Part shown: positions 1 through 7,097 of the stretch, one piece after another
Position numbering within the stretch: position 1 is the stretch's first letter
Layout: every line of letters starts with the position of its first letter
DNA from: Nitrospira sp.
GTDB lineage: Bacteria; Nitrospirota; Nitrospiria; Nitrospirales; Nitrospiraceae
DNA length: 32,380 nucleotides
Assembly: GCA_015903945.1 (NCBI GenBank)
Contig: JABMDL010000022.1
Location: 1-32,380 of the forward strand
Direction: 5' to 3'
Translations under genes and position numbers: made by a program
Notes under the pieces: generated by a model
What the model saw: the letters and a program-made list of their open reading frames with translations, nothing else
The model's database searches: none
Told to the model about the DNA's origin: nothing

Positions 1-1
1 C

Positions 2-85
2 CAGCGGTCGAATCGGCAGATCAGCTTTCATCACACGCATGATTTCAACACGAACGTCTCGGCCGGAGCGATCTACCGATTTTGA
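2..85 (+). CDS. C-terminal end of an outer-membrane beta-barrel protein (partial)
   Basis: An open frame runs in from the window edge and stops at 83-85 after 27 residues. It ends in alternating polar and hydrophobic residues closing with AGAIYRF and a C-terminal phenylalanine. A terminal aromatic residue on a last beta strand is the usual signal by which the Bam machinery recognises outer-membrane barrels, so this is probably the last strand of a porin or other barrel protein. The rest of the gene lies outside the window, so its family cannot be named. The two following plus- and minus-strand genes also encode envelope proteins. Confidence 0.5.
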   Translation, partial: QRSNRQISFHHTHDFNTNVSAGAIYRF

Positions 86-104
86 ACGAGAACACTGCGG
101 TGCG

Positions 105-142
105 TCGATAAGTGCCGCGCTGTTCCGACGGGGCCTTATCGA
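105..142. repeat. 8-bp perfect inverted repeat downstream of the barrel gene
   Basis: TCGATAAG at 105-112 is repeated inverted as CTTATCGA at 135-142, with a 22-base GC-rich loop. It lies just after the stop at 83-85 and could be a 3' stem-loop of that transcript. There is no T-run on either side, so it is not a convincing Rho-independent terminator. Confidence 0.3.
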
Positions 143-204
143 GGAGAAGACGGTGGGGTCGTTCCTGCTTGCGGATAGAGAAAGTGGCGGCACGGCGTCA
201 AGTC

Positions 205-213
205 TGACATAAT
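205..213 (+). promoter_or_regulatory. possible extended -10 promoter for the 247-756 lipoprotein gene
   Basis: TGACATAAT at 205-213 fits an extended -10 element (TGn followed by CATAAT). It lies 33 bases before the ATG at 247. No good -35 hexamer is present 16-18 bases upstream, so it would depend on the extended -10 contact. Confidence 0.3.
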
Positions 214-246
214 CATGCCCGGAACAATGCACGCGGAGAGTGGCGA

Positions 247-756
247 ATGATCAGAGGGCTCTCTATTCTGGCTCTGTGCTGTATGCTCGCGGCTTGCCAC
301 CGTACGTTTGGAGTTCCTACTGAGTCCGTTCAAGATCTTGCCGCACTGGCTTCCGTCAAGACCATCTACGTCGAGGACCTGAGCCATGGGGAAGACCCCC
401 TTCTCGTGGAAGGCTCCGATCTTGTTAAAGAAAAGATCATTATGCGGTTGTCCAATTCCGGGCGCTTCTCTGTCGTCGATGCGCCTGAAAAAGCCGATGC
501 TGCTCTGACCGGTGTCGCAGGTTTCCAGCGATGGTATTTCGGGATGGAGTCCTTCTATGGGTTAGAAGGAAGCTTGAATACCCAATATTCTGGGGTCGGG
601 ATGGTCCGGCTGCTCGACTCCAAGACGAAGCAAGCGATCTGGACACACGAATATGAAACCGGATTGTTTCACCCCACCCAAAGCGTCGCCGACCGTGTCG
701 CCAACCAAGTGACAGACAAGTTACTGCGTGACGCCACGCCCGCCGGGACTCAGTAA
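247..756 (+). CDS. small outer-membrane-type lipoprotein, unknown function
   Basis: The 169-aa product begins with a hydrophobic signal ending in the lipobox LAAC (Cys17), so it should be lipidated and anchored on the periplasmic side of a membrane. The ATG at 247 is preceded by a GGAGAG ribosome site at 8 bases. The mature part has short alternating beta strands and ends in a helix. The stretch around RLLDSKTKQAIWTHEY and the following SVADRVANQVTDKLL helix resemble lipoproteins that bundle with envelope complexes (the LptE, CsgG and DUF4136 type of fold), but no specific family motif is certain. It lies between an outer-membrane barrel fragment and a DUF2490 barrel on the other strand. Function is unassigned. 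Confidence 0.8.
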   Translation: MIRGLSILALCCMLAACHRTFGVPTESVQDLAALASVKTIYVEDLSHGEDPLLVEGSDLVKEKIIMRLSNSGRFSVVDAPEKADAALTGVAGFQRWYFGMESFYGLEGSLNTQYSGVGMVRLLDSKTKQAIWTHEYETGLFHPTQSVADRVANQVTDKLLRDATPAGTQ

Positions 757-810
757 TGATCCGGGCGGCAGCCCCTTGATCTTTTCACAGATACCACGCC
801 GTCACACAAC

Positions 811-1575
811 TCAAAAATCCAGAAACAGATTCAGCGAGAGAATGTGGTTCATGTTATCGATGGTGGATCTGTTGATGTATTGATTCATGTACCCGATTTC
901 GATCAGCACCGGTGGTTGCACACGGTAGCCGATCCCGGCAAATCCACGGTTTTGATCAAACCCCTGCCTGGCTCCCCAATTCGTATCATTCAGATGGATG
1001 AAGACCTCATCCCACCCCACGAGACTCACGGCCGGGTAAATAGGAATCGGCCAGCTGAGTTTGAACATCTGCCGAAACCGCCCGCCGGTCTCGTTTCCAT
1101 TGGTTTGCCAGCGCTGTTCAAATCTGGTTCGGCTGGTGAAGCCGCCAAGAGGTGTCGCCCCTGACCACATATATTGCTGCCAGATCCGGTCTTCGTGGAT
1201 ATTGTCGCCGTCGCCAGCGGCGGGATAATTGATCACGTGGGCATAGCCGATCCATATCGTCGAGTGGTCGGTCAGCGCGTAGCCGATCCCCGGACGAATC
1301 AAGAGTTGATCCATATCCTCGCCCTCTTCTCTCGTCCGGGGCTGGATTTCGCCCCACCAGCGGAATCGTTTGAGGCCCGGATCAATAAATCCGAAATTTC
1401 CGCGCGCCGTGACATTGCCCCAAATTCGAAAATCGTCCGCCAACTCAGCCCATGCGCTGGCTGAAGCGAAAGACATCAGGAAACAGGCGAGCATTGCGAT
1501 GCCGAGAGACAGTGCCACGAAACGCGGACCTCCGGATCGCACAATCGAATAACGACATTTCATCGGCATCTTCAT
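811..1575 (-). CDS. DUF2490-family outer-membrane protein
   Basis: The 254-aa product has an N-terminal signal peptide (hydrophobic stretch about residues 19-40, probable cleavage after SAWA). The mature domain looks like a small outer-membrane barrel, with repeated amphipathic strands such as FRIWGNVTARGNFGF, RIWQQYMW and LIEIGYMNQYINRS, and a C-terminal LFLDF with terminal Phe. The pattern of a 'QLLIRPGIGYALTDHSTIWIGY' strand pair, an Arg/Trp-rich middle (FEQRWQ) and an 'NHILSLNLFLDF' end is that of DUF2490 proteins. These are thought to be outer-membrane proteins but have no established substrate. Two further Met codons lie within the first six residues (MKMPMK), so the exact start is uncertain by up to four codons. 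It is transcribed opposite to both neighbours. Confidence 0.8.
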   Translation of the reverse strand: MKMPMKCRYSIVRSGGPRFVALSLGIAMLACFLMSFASASAWAELADDFRIWGNVTARGNFGFIDPGLKRFRWWGEIQPRTREEGEDMDQLLIRPGIGYALTDHSTIWIGYAHVINYPAAGDGDNIHEDRIWQQYMWSGATPLGGFTSRTRFEQRWQTNGNETGGRFRQMFKLSWPIPIYPAVSLVGWDEVFIHLNDTNWGARQGFDQNRGFAGIGYRVQPPVLIEIGYMNQYINRSTIDNMNHILSLNLFLDF

Positions 1576-1844
1576 GGTCAGAAGCCCTTTATGGATATAT
1601 CGGCTCGTTACAACGAACCCGGCGTGCAGGGGCGGGAACTGCTTCTACGGGCCTCCCCGTTTCAAAAATGAACGGCGGCAATTTAGCACAATCTCTCTTC
1701 GTCAAACTATGGCTACGTTCCGCATTCCTCTTCGTTGTGACCTCATATGCCAGGCGACACCTCTTTGGTTTTCCCGATCATACTTTCAGGGAAGACCGAA
1801 TACCGCCCCAACTGACGAGCCTGGTTACGGTTAATCGATGGCGG

Positions 1845-1872
1845 ACCCACAACTCCTTGTGGGTTTTGTATT
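1845..1872 (+). terminator. Rho-independent terminator (orphan)
   Basis: ACCCACAA (1845-1852), a CTCC loop and TTGTGGGT (1857-1864) form a perfect 8-bp stem, followed directly by TTTGTATTTA. The T-run is only on the plus-strand side. The nearest plus-strand gene upstream ends at 756, with a minus-strand gene in between, so this terminator probably ends an unannotated short transcript. Confidence 0.75.
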
Positions 1873-1908
1873 TACTGTAACGGGGAACAGGCGAGCCTGA
1901 AACCATGG

Positions 1909-1938
1909 TTGAGAAACGGACCCTCCCAGATTTATAAT
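1909..1938 (+). promoter_or_regulatory. sigma-70-like promoter for the tandem-domain exported protein
   Basis: TTGAGA (1909-1914, five of six matches to the -35 consensus) and a perfect TATAAT (1933-1938) are separated by 18 bases. Transcription would start near 1945 and give a leader of about 100 bases before the ATG at 2045. The promoter begins just after the orphan terminator, which would insulate it. Confidence 0.55.
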
Positions 1939-2044
1939 TTCCCCCCCGTTTGGACGCCCATGTCTACCGTATCATTGATCGTTGTGCACCTGCGGCAAGG
2001 TCGGTTGATCAGCCCCGCAGTGTAGAATCCAAGGAGGATCTTTC

Positions 2045-2974
2045 ATGAAAAGATTGGCGTTGCTCCTTGCAGTGATGCTGGCTCCCATGTGGAGCTGCGC
2101 GGAAAAGCAAAAAATAGTGGCGCTCCAAGAGTCCGATCACGTCGTCGCGAAACACGAAGTCTGCGTGGCGGCCAGTGAAGAGGACATTGCCAAATTGTTT
2201 GATCGCTGGAATGAATCGGTCAAGACAGGCGATCCTCGCAAGGTAGTGTCGAATTACGCTCCGAAATCACTTTTGCTTCCCACCGTCTCGAGTAAACCAC
2301 GTGTCACCGCCCTCGAGAAGGAGGACTATTTCCACCATTTTCTTGAAAACCAGCCGTCAGGACGCATCGACTCACGGACCATCGAGCTCGATTGCAACTC
2401 TGCAATCGACGAAGGGCTCTATACCTTCACCTTTGCTAAGACTGGTGCCAGCGTGCACGCCCGTTATACCTTCACGTATAAGTGGGACGGCAAACAGTGG
2501 CTGATTACCAGCCACCATTCCTCTGCCATGCCGGCTGAAGAAGCGCCTCCGGAAGAGCTTCACCATGCGGTTGCCCAACATTCGGAAGAATGTGTAGAGG
2601 CCACGGAGGATGAAATTGCCGCCTTGTTTGACCGATGGAATGAATCGCTCAAGACAGGCAACCCCCACAAGGTCATGGTCAACTATGCGCCCAAGTCGGT
2701 TTTGATTCCCCTCTCATCCACCAGGCCCCGGCTGACGCTCGACGACAAGGAAGACTACTTCCAAGCTTTTCTCAGGAAACGACCAGTGGGGCGCGTCCTT
2801 TCCCGCACCATCGTGCTCAATTGCAACACCGCGATTGACGAAGGCATCTCCGCGTTCACCTTCGGAAACAACGGACCTGAGGTGAAGGCAAGATATACCT
2901 TTATCTATAAGTGGAACGGTGAGGAGTGGCTGATAACCAGCGATCACTCGTCCGTCTTGCCGCCGAAGGAGTAA
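2045..2974 (+). CDS. exported protein with two tandem SnoaL/NTF2-like (DUF4440/SgcJ-type) domains
   Basis: The 309-aa product has an N-terminal signal (MKRLALLLAVMLAPMWSCA); the Cys at 18 is preceded by M-W-S, which is a poor lipobox. Two homologous domains follow, residues 38-163 and 181-306. They align at a constant offset of 143 residues without gaps and are about 60% identical by hand count. Each has the helix 'LFDRWNES-KTG-P-KV', 'NYAPKS', 'KEDYF--FL', and the closing strands 'ARYTF-YKW' and 'WLITS-HSS' typical of the NTF2-like/SnoaL fold. Each copy has one Cys near its start (40, 183) and one in L-[DN]-C-N (117, 260), which could form a disulfide in the periplasm. The start is supported by AAGGAGG at 2031-2037. 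Relatives of this fold bind small ligands or calcium, but no catalytic residues can be named here. Confidence 0.8.
   Translation: MKRLALLLAVMLAPMWSCAEKQKIVALQESDHVVAKHEVCVAASEEDIAKLFDRWNESVKTGDPRKVVSNYAPKSLLLPTVSSKPRVTALEKEDYFHHFLENQPSGRIDSRTIELDCNSAIDEGLYTFTFAKTGASVHARYTFTYKWDGKQWLITSHHSSAMPAEEAPPEELHHAVAQHSEECVEATEDEIAALFDRWNESLKTGNPHKVMVNYAPKSVLIPLSSTRPRLTLDDKEDYFQAFLRKRPVGRVLSRTIVLNCNTAIDEGISAFTFGNNGPEVKARYTFIYKWNGEEWLITSDHSSVLPPKE
2156..2533 (+). repeat. coding repeat, copy 1 (second copy at 2585-2962)
   Basis: This 378-base segment encodes the first NTF2-like domain of the 2045-2974 gene. A second copy begins exactly 429 bases later (2585-2962). Long runs such as TGGAATGAATCG and CAAGACAGGC recur in both, so the gene arose by in-frame tandem duplication. 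The two domains have since diverged at about 40% of residues. Confidence 0.75.
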
Positions 2975-3351
2975 CCTCCCATTGACTCGGCGCCACCCAT
3001 CCCATAACCCGCATCGGTGGCGCCGAGCATCCGGTTGTTCCCGTACCGCCCCCCCCCATCAATTCCTTCCAACTTTTCATAAAAGACCGCCTCAGCACGG
3101 GACCGTTTGAAACATGCCTTCCTACCCCACGCAATACGCCGGATCGGCACCTAGCCTCTTTCATTCACCCGATGGATCGGACAGGGCTCTTCGAGAAATT
3201 CGTGATCTTCGCAGCCGGCGATTTCATAAGCTGTTAAATTCGCTGGAAGTATCTGTGTCTTCGCAGGAGACCCCCTCCATTTGGGGCATTGTAGAATAGT
3301 CGGCGTTTCGGCGATAAGTACGCCACACAACGGAACCAAGTCCCGACCGCC
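2975..3351. other. 377-base intergenic region
   Basis: Apart from the strong stem-loop at 2986-3027 just behind the preceding stop codon, I see no feature here. Short open frames on both strands in this stretch have no recognisable protein features. TAGAAT at 3292-3297 could be a -10 box for the small gene at 3352, but no matching -35 is visible. Confidence 0.4.
2986..3027 (+). terminator. strong stem-loop downstream of the tandem-domain gene
   Basis: CTCGGCGCCACC (2986-2997) and GGTGGCGCCGAG (3016-3027) form a perfect 12-bp GC-rich stem with an 18-base loop, 11 bases after the stop codon. There is no T-run after the stem, so it may act as a 3' stabilising hairpin or a weak terminator rather than a classical Rho-independent one. 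Confidence 0.5.
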
Positions 3352-3576
3352 ATGCCACAGATTCTCAACTGTAGTGAACATGCCAACGACGACGAGGTGC
3401 ACTATCTTACGACTCTGCTGCTCTATCACTTGGTTGAACGATGTGGCGGGCACTTACAGTTCACCGCGCAAGAAGTTCAGCAGATCCGCGACAATCTCTC
3501 CACGAAAATGGTGCAAATACAACTGGGCAACGACGTGCAGTTGCGTATTATCGATCGCCTGCCGGAGCTGCAGTAG
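3352..3576 (+). CDS. small hypothetical protein upstream of arfB
   Basis: The ORF encodes 74 residues, begins with ATG at 3352 and ends 45 bases before arfB on the same strand. The sequence is plausible for a small soluble, mostly helical protein (LLLYHLVERCGG, FTAQEVQQIRDNL, RIIDRLPELQ). It has no signal peptide, membrane segment or metal motif. There is no clear Shine-Dalgarno sequence before the ATG. The overlapping minus-strand frames look like shadows. It could be co-transcribed with arfB. Function unknown. Confidence 0.5.
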   Translation: MPQILNCSEHANDDEVHYLTTLLLYHLVERCGGHLQFTAQEVQQIRDNLSTKMVQIQLGNDVQLRIIDRLPELQ

Positions 3577-3621
3577 CTTTTCGCTCGACTCTCCCATTCG
3601 CACTGTCTTAAGCTCGGTGTA

Positions 3622-4035
3622 ATGCTGCACATCTCCGCCCACGTCAGCCTTCCCGACGCTGAAATCCAACTCCATGCGATCCGATCGCAGGGAGCCGGCG
3701 GACAACACGTCAATAAGGTGTCGACCGCGATTCACTTGCAGTTCGACATTAAAGCCTCGTCCCTGCCGCCGTTCTACAAAGAGGCCTTGCTCAGGCTGAA
3801 GGATCACCGCATTTCAGAAGACGGCATCGTCACCATCAAGGCGCAACAGCACCGCACACAAGAGCGGAACCGCGAGGATGCCCTCGAACGATTACGGCAG
3901 TTGATTCACAGCGTGACGATTCCACGAAAGGCTCGCCGACCGACGAAACCGACAAAGGCGTCGGAGCATCGGCGGGTTGAGAGGAAGAAACGGCAAGGAC
4001 GGCTCAAGGCACTGAGGAGAAGGCTCGAGGACTGA
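3622..4035 (+). CDS. arfB: peptidyl-tRNA hydrolase ArfB (ribosome rescue factor)
   Basis: The 137-aa product matches the ArfB/YaeJ family. ArfB enters stalled ribosomes lacking a stop codon and hydrolyses the peptidyl-tRNA. The catalytic GGQ motif lies in 'RSQGAGGQHVNKVSTAIHL' (GGQ at residues 27-29), close to the N terminus as in ArfB and unlike full-length release factors. The tail is very basic (KARRPTKPTK, RRVERKKRQGRLKALRRR); in ArfB this tail lies in the empty mRNA tunnel. The length is close to the E. coli protein (140 aa). The ATG at 3622 aligns with the family start, although no good ribosome site precedes it. It converges with the TPR gene, with only six bases between the two stops. 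Confidence 0.93.
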   Translation: MLHISAHVSLPDAEIQLHAIRSQGAGGQHVNKVSTAIHLQFDIKASSLPPFYKEALLRLKDHRISEDGIVTIKAQQHRTQERNREDALERLRQLIHSVTIPRKARRPTKPTKASEHRRVERKKRQGRLKALRRRLED

Positions 4036-4041
4036 TCCGCG

Positions 4042-4707
4042 TCAGCGATTGACCGCATAGACGGTCTTGGCGGCGTGGGTCTGCGCTTGCCGGAGCACCG
4101 TTTTAGCTTCATGAACGAACGTGGTCCGTTCGTCTTTGCTGGCGATGGCCAGCGCATCAGAAGCCAGCGCGACGGCTTCCTGATGGTTGCCACGTTCACA
4201 ACGGACTTTTGCAAGGGCGAGTCGGGCATTCACGGCTTTCGGCGCCCGTTTGATAACGTGTTGTAAGAGCTGCTCGCCCTTTTCTGAATCGCCCCCCAAC
4301 AGGCCAGGCAACTTCACGAGCAACGTCCCTTTGGCTGAAAGGGCGTCGATGTGCATCGGATCGATCTCGAGTGCGCGGTCGAGTTCGTTCATCATGCGGC
4401 GGAACCCAAACACCGAGGTAAGCGATTCTCCATCAAGACGAAGTTGCTCTCCCAGATTACAGAACAGCGCAAAATGCGCGTCGGCGCTTCCCTCATTCGT
4501 CGCAACCGCCTGCTCGGCCAGCGCCTGGCCTTGCTCGAAATAGGTGAGCCTGGTTTCCCGCTCAGTGGCCGCCCGCCCCTGCTCACAGTGCTGCAGCGCT
4601 TGCCGGGACAACACGTTTGCAACATCACCCGCTGACGCGATACCTGCCAGGAGAACGAAGCTGACTCCCACGACGCCCGTGATGCTGAGTCTTAAACCTG
4701 TTCGCAT
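4042..4707 (-). CDS. exported TPR-repeat protein
   Basis: I chose the ATG at 4707, which gives 221 residues beginning with a signal peptide (MRTGLRLSITGVVGVSFVLLAGIASAGD). A GGAGG lies 12 bases upstream. A longer in-frame start at 4863 would put 52 unlikely residues ahead of the signal. The mature protein is made of helical hairpins with TPR character: 'YFEQGQALAEQAVATNEGSADAHFAL', 'LDRALEIDPMHIDALSAKGTLL', 'LLQHVIKRAPKAVNARLALAKV', 'EAVALASDALAIA'. Such proteins usually serve as periplasmic protein-protein scaffolds. No enzymatic domain is visible. It is not clearly in an operon: fabI begins 277 bases upstream on the same strand. Confidence 0.8.
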   Translation of the reverse strand: MRTGLRLSITGVVGVSFVLLAGIASAGDVANVLSRQALQHCEQGRAATERETRLTYFEQGQALAEQAVATNEGSADAHFALFCNLGEQLRLDGESLTSVFGFRRMMNELDRALEIDPMHIDALSAKGTLLVKLPGLLGGDSEKGEQLLQHVIKRAPKAVNARLALAKVRCERGNHQEAVALASDALAIASKDERTTFVHEAKTVLRQAQTHAAKTVYAVNR

Positions 4708-4984
4708 GCTGTCAGCTATCCTCCGACCGGTAATGGTAATGGACGTGAAAGGCTCGAACAATAGGTGCCGAAACAGCAAACTCGGTGCCACATTCCCGCT
4801 TGGCTGGACAAATTGGAACCGGTTGATAAACCGAGCGGCCCTCTGGAAAAACGGCGAGCACACCCCGCTCGGCTTTGCTCCATGACAAGTTCCGGTAACG
4901 TCATGGACACGGACGTACGATCACCCGACTTGGCGATTCCATGGATCGGCCATGGTAGCCGGCCTGCGGGAATCGAGCGAAGGG

Positions 4985-5764
4985 CTATACCTCCGAGGCT
5001 GTCAACCCAATGATATTGTATCCCCCGTCCACATAAATGACTTCTCCGGTAATGCCCCGCCCCAACGAGCTGACCAGGAACAGCGCTGTGTCTCCGACTT
5101 CGCCTTGCTCCGTAGGACGCCGAAGGGGAGCAAACTCCTTGTGGTGGTCGATCATCTTGCTGATGCCGGACACCCCGCGGGCGGCGAGCGTCTTGATCGG
5201 CCCCGCGGAAATGGCGTTGACGCGGATATTCTTCGGGCCCAGATCGTAGGCCAGGTAGCGGACGCAACATTCAAGCGCCGCTTTGGCGACGCCCATGACG
5301 TTGTAATGCGGCACGACCCGTTCCGCCCCGAGGTAACTGAGCGTCACAATGGAGCCCCCGTCGGTCATCAGCGGCATCGCCGCGCGGGCCACGGCGACCA
5401 GGGAATACGCGCTCACATCCAACGCCATCGCAAAGCCCTGGCGCGTCGTGTTGATAAACTGGCCGGTGAGTTCCTCCCGCGGCGCGAAGGCCAGAGAGTG
5501 AACGAGAAAGTCGAGCCGCCCGAATTCTTTCTGCACCTGCTGCATGAGAGACGCGATCTCCGTGTCGCTGCCCACATCACAGACATAGGCCTTCGCCCCC
5601 GCTACCGTGGCGGCGAGTTCTTCGACGTTTTGTTTGAGCCGCTCATTCTGGTAATTGAAAAGGAGCCGCGCTCCCTGGCTTGCCGCAGACTGGGCAATCG
5701 CCCACGCAATACTGTGCTTGTTCGCCACACCAATGACCAAACCCTTTTTCCCTTCCAGCAGCAT
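4985..5764 (-). CDS. fabI: enoyl-[acyl-carrier-protein] reductase (NADH), FabI
   Basis: The 259-aa product is a short-chain dehydrogenase of the FabI type, which performs the last reduction in each round of type II fatty-acid elongation. The N-terminal dinucleotide-binding loop reads GVANKHSIAWAIA (residues 12-24), the FabI variant of the Rossmann glycine motif. The catalytic residues are in 'SYLGAERVVPHYNVMGVAKA': Tyr144, Tyr154 and Lys161 keep the Tyr-x6-Lys spacing. 'NAISAGPIKTLAARGVSG' is the substrate-binding loop region, and the C terminus carries 'ITGEVIYVDGGYNI'. Length and motifs match standard FabI, so the triclosan-target class is expected. It stands alone; the next gene on this strand is the TPR protein. 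Confidence 0.96.
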   Translation of the reverse strand: MLLEGKKGLVIGVANKHSIAWAIAQSAASQGARLLFNYQNERLKQNVEELAATVAGAKAYVCDVGSDTEIASLMQQVQKEFGRLDFLVHSLAFAPREELTGQFINTTRQGFAMALDVSAYSLVAVARAAMPLMTDGGSIVTLSYLGAERVVPHYNVMGVAKAALECCVRYLAYDLGPKNIRVNAISAGPIKTLAARGVSGISKMIDHHKEFAPLRRPTEQGEVGDTALFLVSSLGRGITGEVIYVDGGYNIIGLTASEV

Positions 5765-6196
5765 AGGTATTCGCGCTCCTTGCGGTTGACGATTGACGCG
5801 TGACGGGGCTCAAGATAGCACGATTCTCGATCGCTGTGAACGGCTTCATTCCGCAACCGGCGAAATGATGGCCCGCCTCTGCCGAACGCAACTCCGGATT
5901 GATCCCGACAAACAACACCCGCATACCCGGTTTGATATGATCCGCGTGCCGCTGGCCTGTAGGCATGGACCTGATTAATCTTTTGAGGCAGTTTAGTAAG
6001 CCTCAGGCTATTCCGCCACAGAGACGTGCAGGAAAAAGCCTTCTCCATTTTATTAGAACGAAACCGTAACATGTGAATTGTACGAGAGAATCTCGGTCAC
6101 TGTCCAATTATTTTCTGCGGCATCAAGCTTGCTGAACAACTTGTGAGTGCCGAATTGGCGGCACCATATACACATCCTTGAAGGAGGACTACCGTT
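5765..6196. other. 432-base intergenic region between divergent genes
   Basis: This space lies between fabI (minus strand) and the small Lys-rich secreted protein (plus strand) and must hold both promoters. I could not pick out a convincing -35/-10 pair for either. It contains a small inverted repeat at 6147-6164 before the plus-strand gene. Open frames here have no protein features. Confidence 0.35.
6147..6164. repeat. inverted repeat in the leader of the Lys-rich protein gene
   Basis: GTGCCG (6147-6152) and CGGCAC (6159-6164) flank AATTGG. It lies 17 bases before the AAGGAGG ribosome site at 6181-6187, so it could be an operator or a leader hairpin. Support is positional only. Confidence 0.25.
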
Positions 6197-6415
6197 ATGA
6201 AGAACATGTTGATGGCGATCATGGCAGTGGCAGTGGCAGTGACGTTCAGCGCGCCGGCATTCGCGGAAGGCCCGAAGGAGGGCGGCAAGGACAAGAAGCC
6301 CGGAAAGGTAGTTGAGGCGATCTACGGCGATGAGGGCAAGAAGGAAAAGGAGAAGAAGGGCGGCCATGTCGACACCTTCGGCGATGAGAAGAAGAAGGAA
6401 GACAAGGGCAAGTAA
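6197..6415 (+). CDS. small secreted lysine/glutamate-rich protein
   Basis: The 72-aa product has a clear signal peptide (MKNMLMAIMAVAVAVTFSAPAFA, cleavage after AFA). The mature part of about 49 residues is almost entirely Lys, Glu, Asp and Gly. Two imperfect units are visible, 'YGDEGKKEKEKKG' and 'FGDEKKKEDKGK', each starting aromatic-Gly-Asp-Glu. The ribosome site AAGGAGG (6181-6187) is near perfect and a strong terminator follows the stop, so it looks like a highly expressed single-gene transcript. The charged tail suggests an intrinsically disordered periplasmic peptide that could bind metals, polyanions or the envelope. No known family was recognised. Confidence 0.75.
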   Translation: MKNMLMAIMAVAVAVTFSAPAFAEGPKEGGKDKKPGKVVEAIYGDEGKKEKEKKGGHVDTFGDEKKKEDKGK

Positions 6416-6447
6416 ATCCAGCCCGATCTGGCGAGGCTAGTTGGCTT

Positions 6448-6485
6448 GGGGGCCTTCCACGAGGAAGGCCCCCAGTCGTTTCTTC
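6448..6485 (+). terminator. Rho-independent terminator of the Lys-rich protein gene
   Basis: GGGGGCCTTCC (6448-6458), an ACGA loop and GGAAGGCCCCC (6463-6473) form a perfect 11-bp stem, extended by one T-A pair. The tail AGTCGTTTCTTC follows on the plus strand. It also sits where transcription from the convergent nudF gene ends, but the minus-strand side lacks a T-run. Confidence 0.8.
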
Positions 6486-6996
6486 ATCCGTGAGCTCTGA
6501 GATAGACTGCCTGTAGTCCCACGATCGTTTTTGCATCTCGAATCGTTCCATCCGCGATTTTCCCCACCGCCTCTGCGAGCGGCATTTCGATCACATCCAA
6601 CACTTCGTCGCGATCCAATTGCTGCCGGCCTTTTGTGAGACCGGTGGCTTGATAGACGTGAATCACTTCGTCCGCGAATCCCGGAGCGGTAAAAATACTC
6701 GAGAGCAGCTCAAACGACGAGGCCCGATAGCCGACCTCTTCCTCCAGTTCCCGTGAAGCACAGTGTAAGGGATCCTCGCCGGGATGGAGTTTTCCTGCAG
6801 GAATTTCATAGATGAATCCTCCTGCCGCATGACGGAATTGTTTGATCAACACGACGGTCCCATCATCCTTCACCGGAACGACCGCCGCGGCGCCGGGATG
6901 GCGGATCGTCTCAAGATCCACCGTCACACCGTTTGGCAATTGAACCGTGTCGATGTTCAGCGTGACAACTTTTCCGGCGTAGATGTGTCGCGTCAT
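6484..6996 (-). CDS. nudF: Nudix hydrolase, ADP-ribose pyrophosphatase type
   Basis: The 170-aa product contains a complete Nudix box at residues 68-90, G-x5-E-x7-RELEEEVGY, whose glutamates bind the catalytic magnesium. The upstream strands 'AAAVVPVKDDGTVVLIKQFRHAAGGFIYEIPAGKL' are characteristic of the ADP-ribose pyrophosphatase subgroup (the E-[IL]-P-A-G-K lead-in). It probably hydrolyses ADP-ribose or related nucleoside diphosphate sugars to AMP and a sugar phosphate, a housekeeping clean-up role. The ribosome site before the ATG at 6996 is weak. gcvT lies 88 bases upstream on the same strand. Substrate assignment is by family only. Confidence 0.88.
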   Translation of the reverse strand: MTRHIYAGKVVTLNIDTVQLPNGVTVDLETIRHPGAAAVVPVKDDGTVVLIKQFRHAAGGFIYEIPAGKLHPGEDPLHCASRELEEEVGYRASSFELLSSIFTAPGFADEVIHVYQATGLTKGRQQLDRDEVLDVIEMPLAEAVGKIADGTIRDAKTIVGLQAVYLRAHG

Positions 6997-7006
6997 GGAT
7001 GCAGCT

Positions 7007-7097
7007 CGCTTATGGCCTATGGCCTATAGCACGCACGAAAACGAATGTTGTCGAGGTCATCCTGTTTGTGTCATTCGCCATACGCTATACGCTCTTG
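7007..7097. repeat. short tandem repeats between nudF and gcvT
   Basis: This intergenic strip contains TATGGCC twice in tandem followed by TATAGC near 7010-7028, and ATACGCT twice in tandem near 7080-7092 at the end of gcvT. It looks like a degenerate intergenic repeat. I cannot assign it a role. Confidence 0.3.

Larger units (their letters stand above)
1576..2044. other. 469-base intergenic region: terminator and promoter, otherwise no gene recognised
   Basis: This stretch separates the minus-strand DUF2490 gene from the plus-strand tandem-domain gene. It holds a strong plus-strand Rho-independent terminator (1845-1872) with no recognisable plus-strand gene directly in front of it, and then a sigma-70-like promoter (1909-1938) for the gene at 2045. 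Short plus-strand open frames cross 1574-1880, but they resemble no protein family and overlap the terminator or the antisense of the DUF2490 gene. Confidence 0.5.

Noticed and set aside
1452..1880. Plus-strand ORFs of 86 and 142 aa before the orphan terminator
   Set aside because: They run antisense into the DUF2490 gene or through the terminator and have no recognisable features or good ribosome site. A non-coding transcript is more likely.
4952..5803. Plus-strand 283-aa ORF
   Set aside because: It is the antisense of fabI, whose catalytic residues and length are fully normal.
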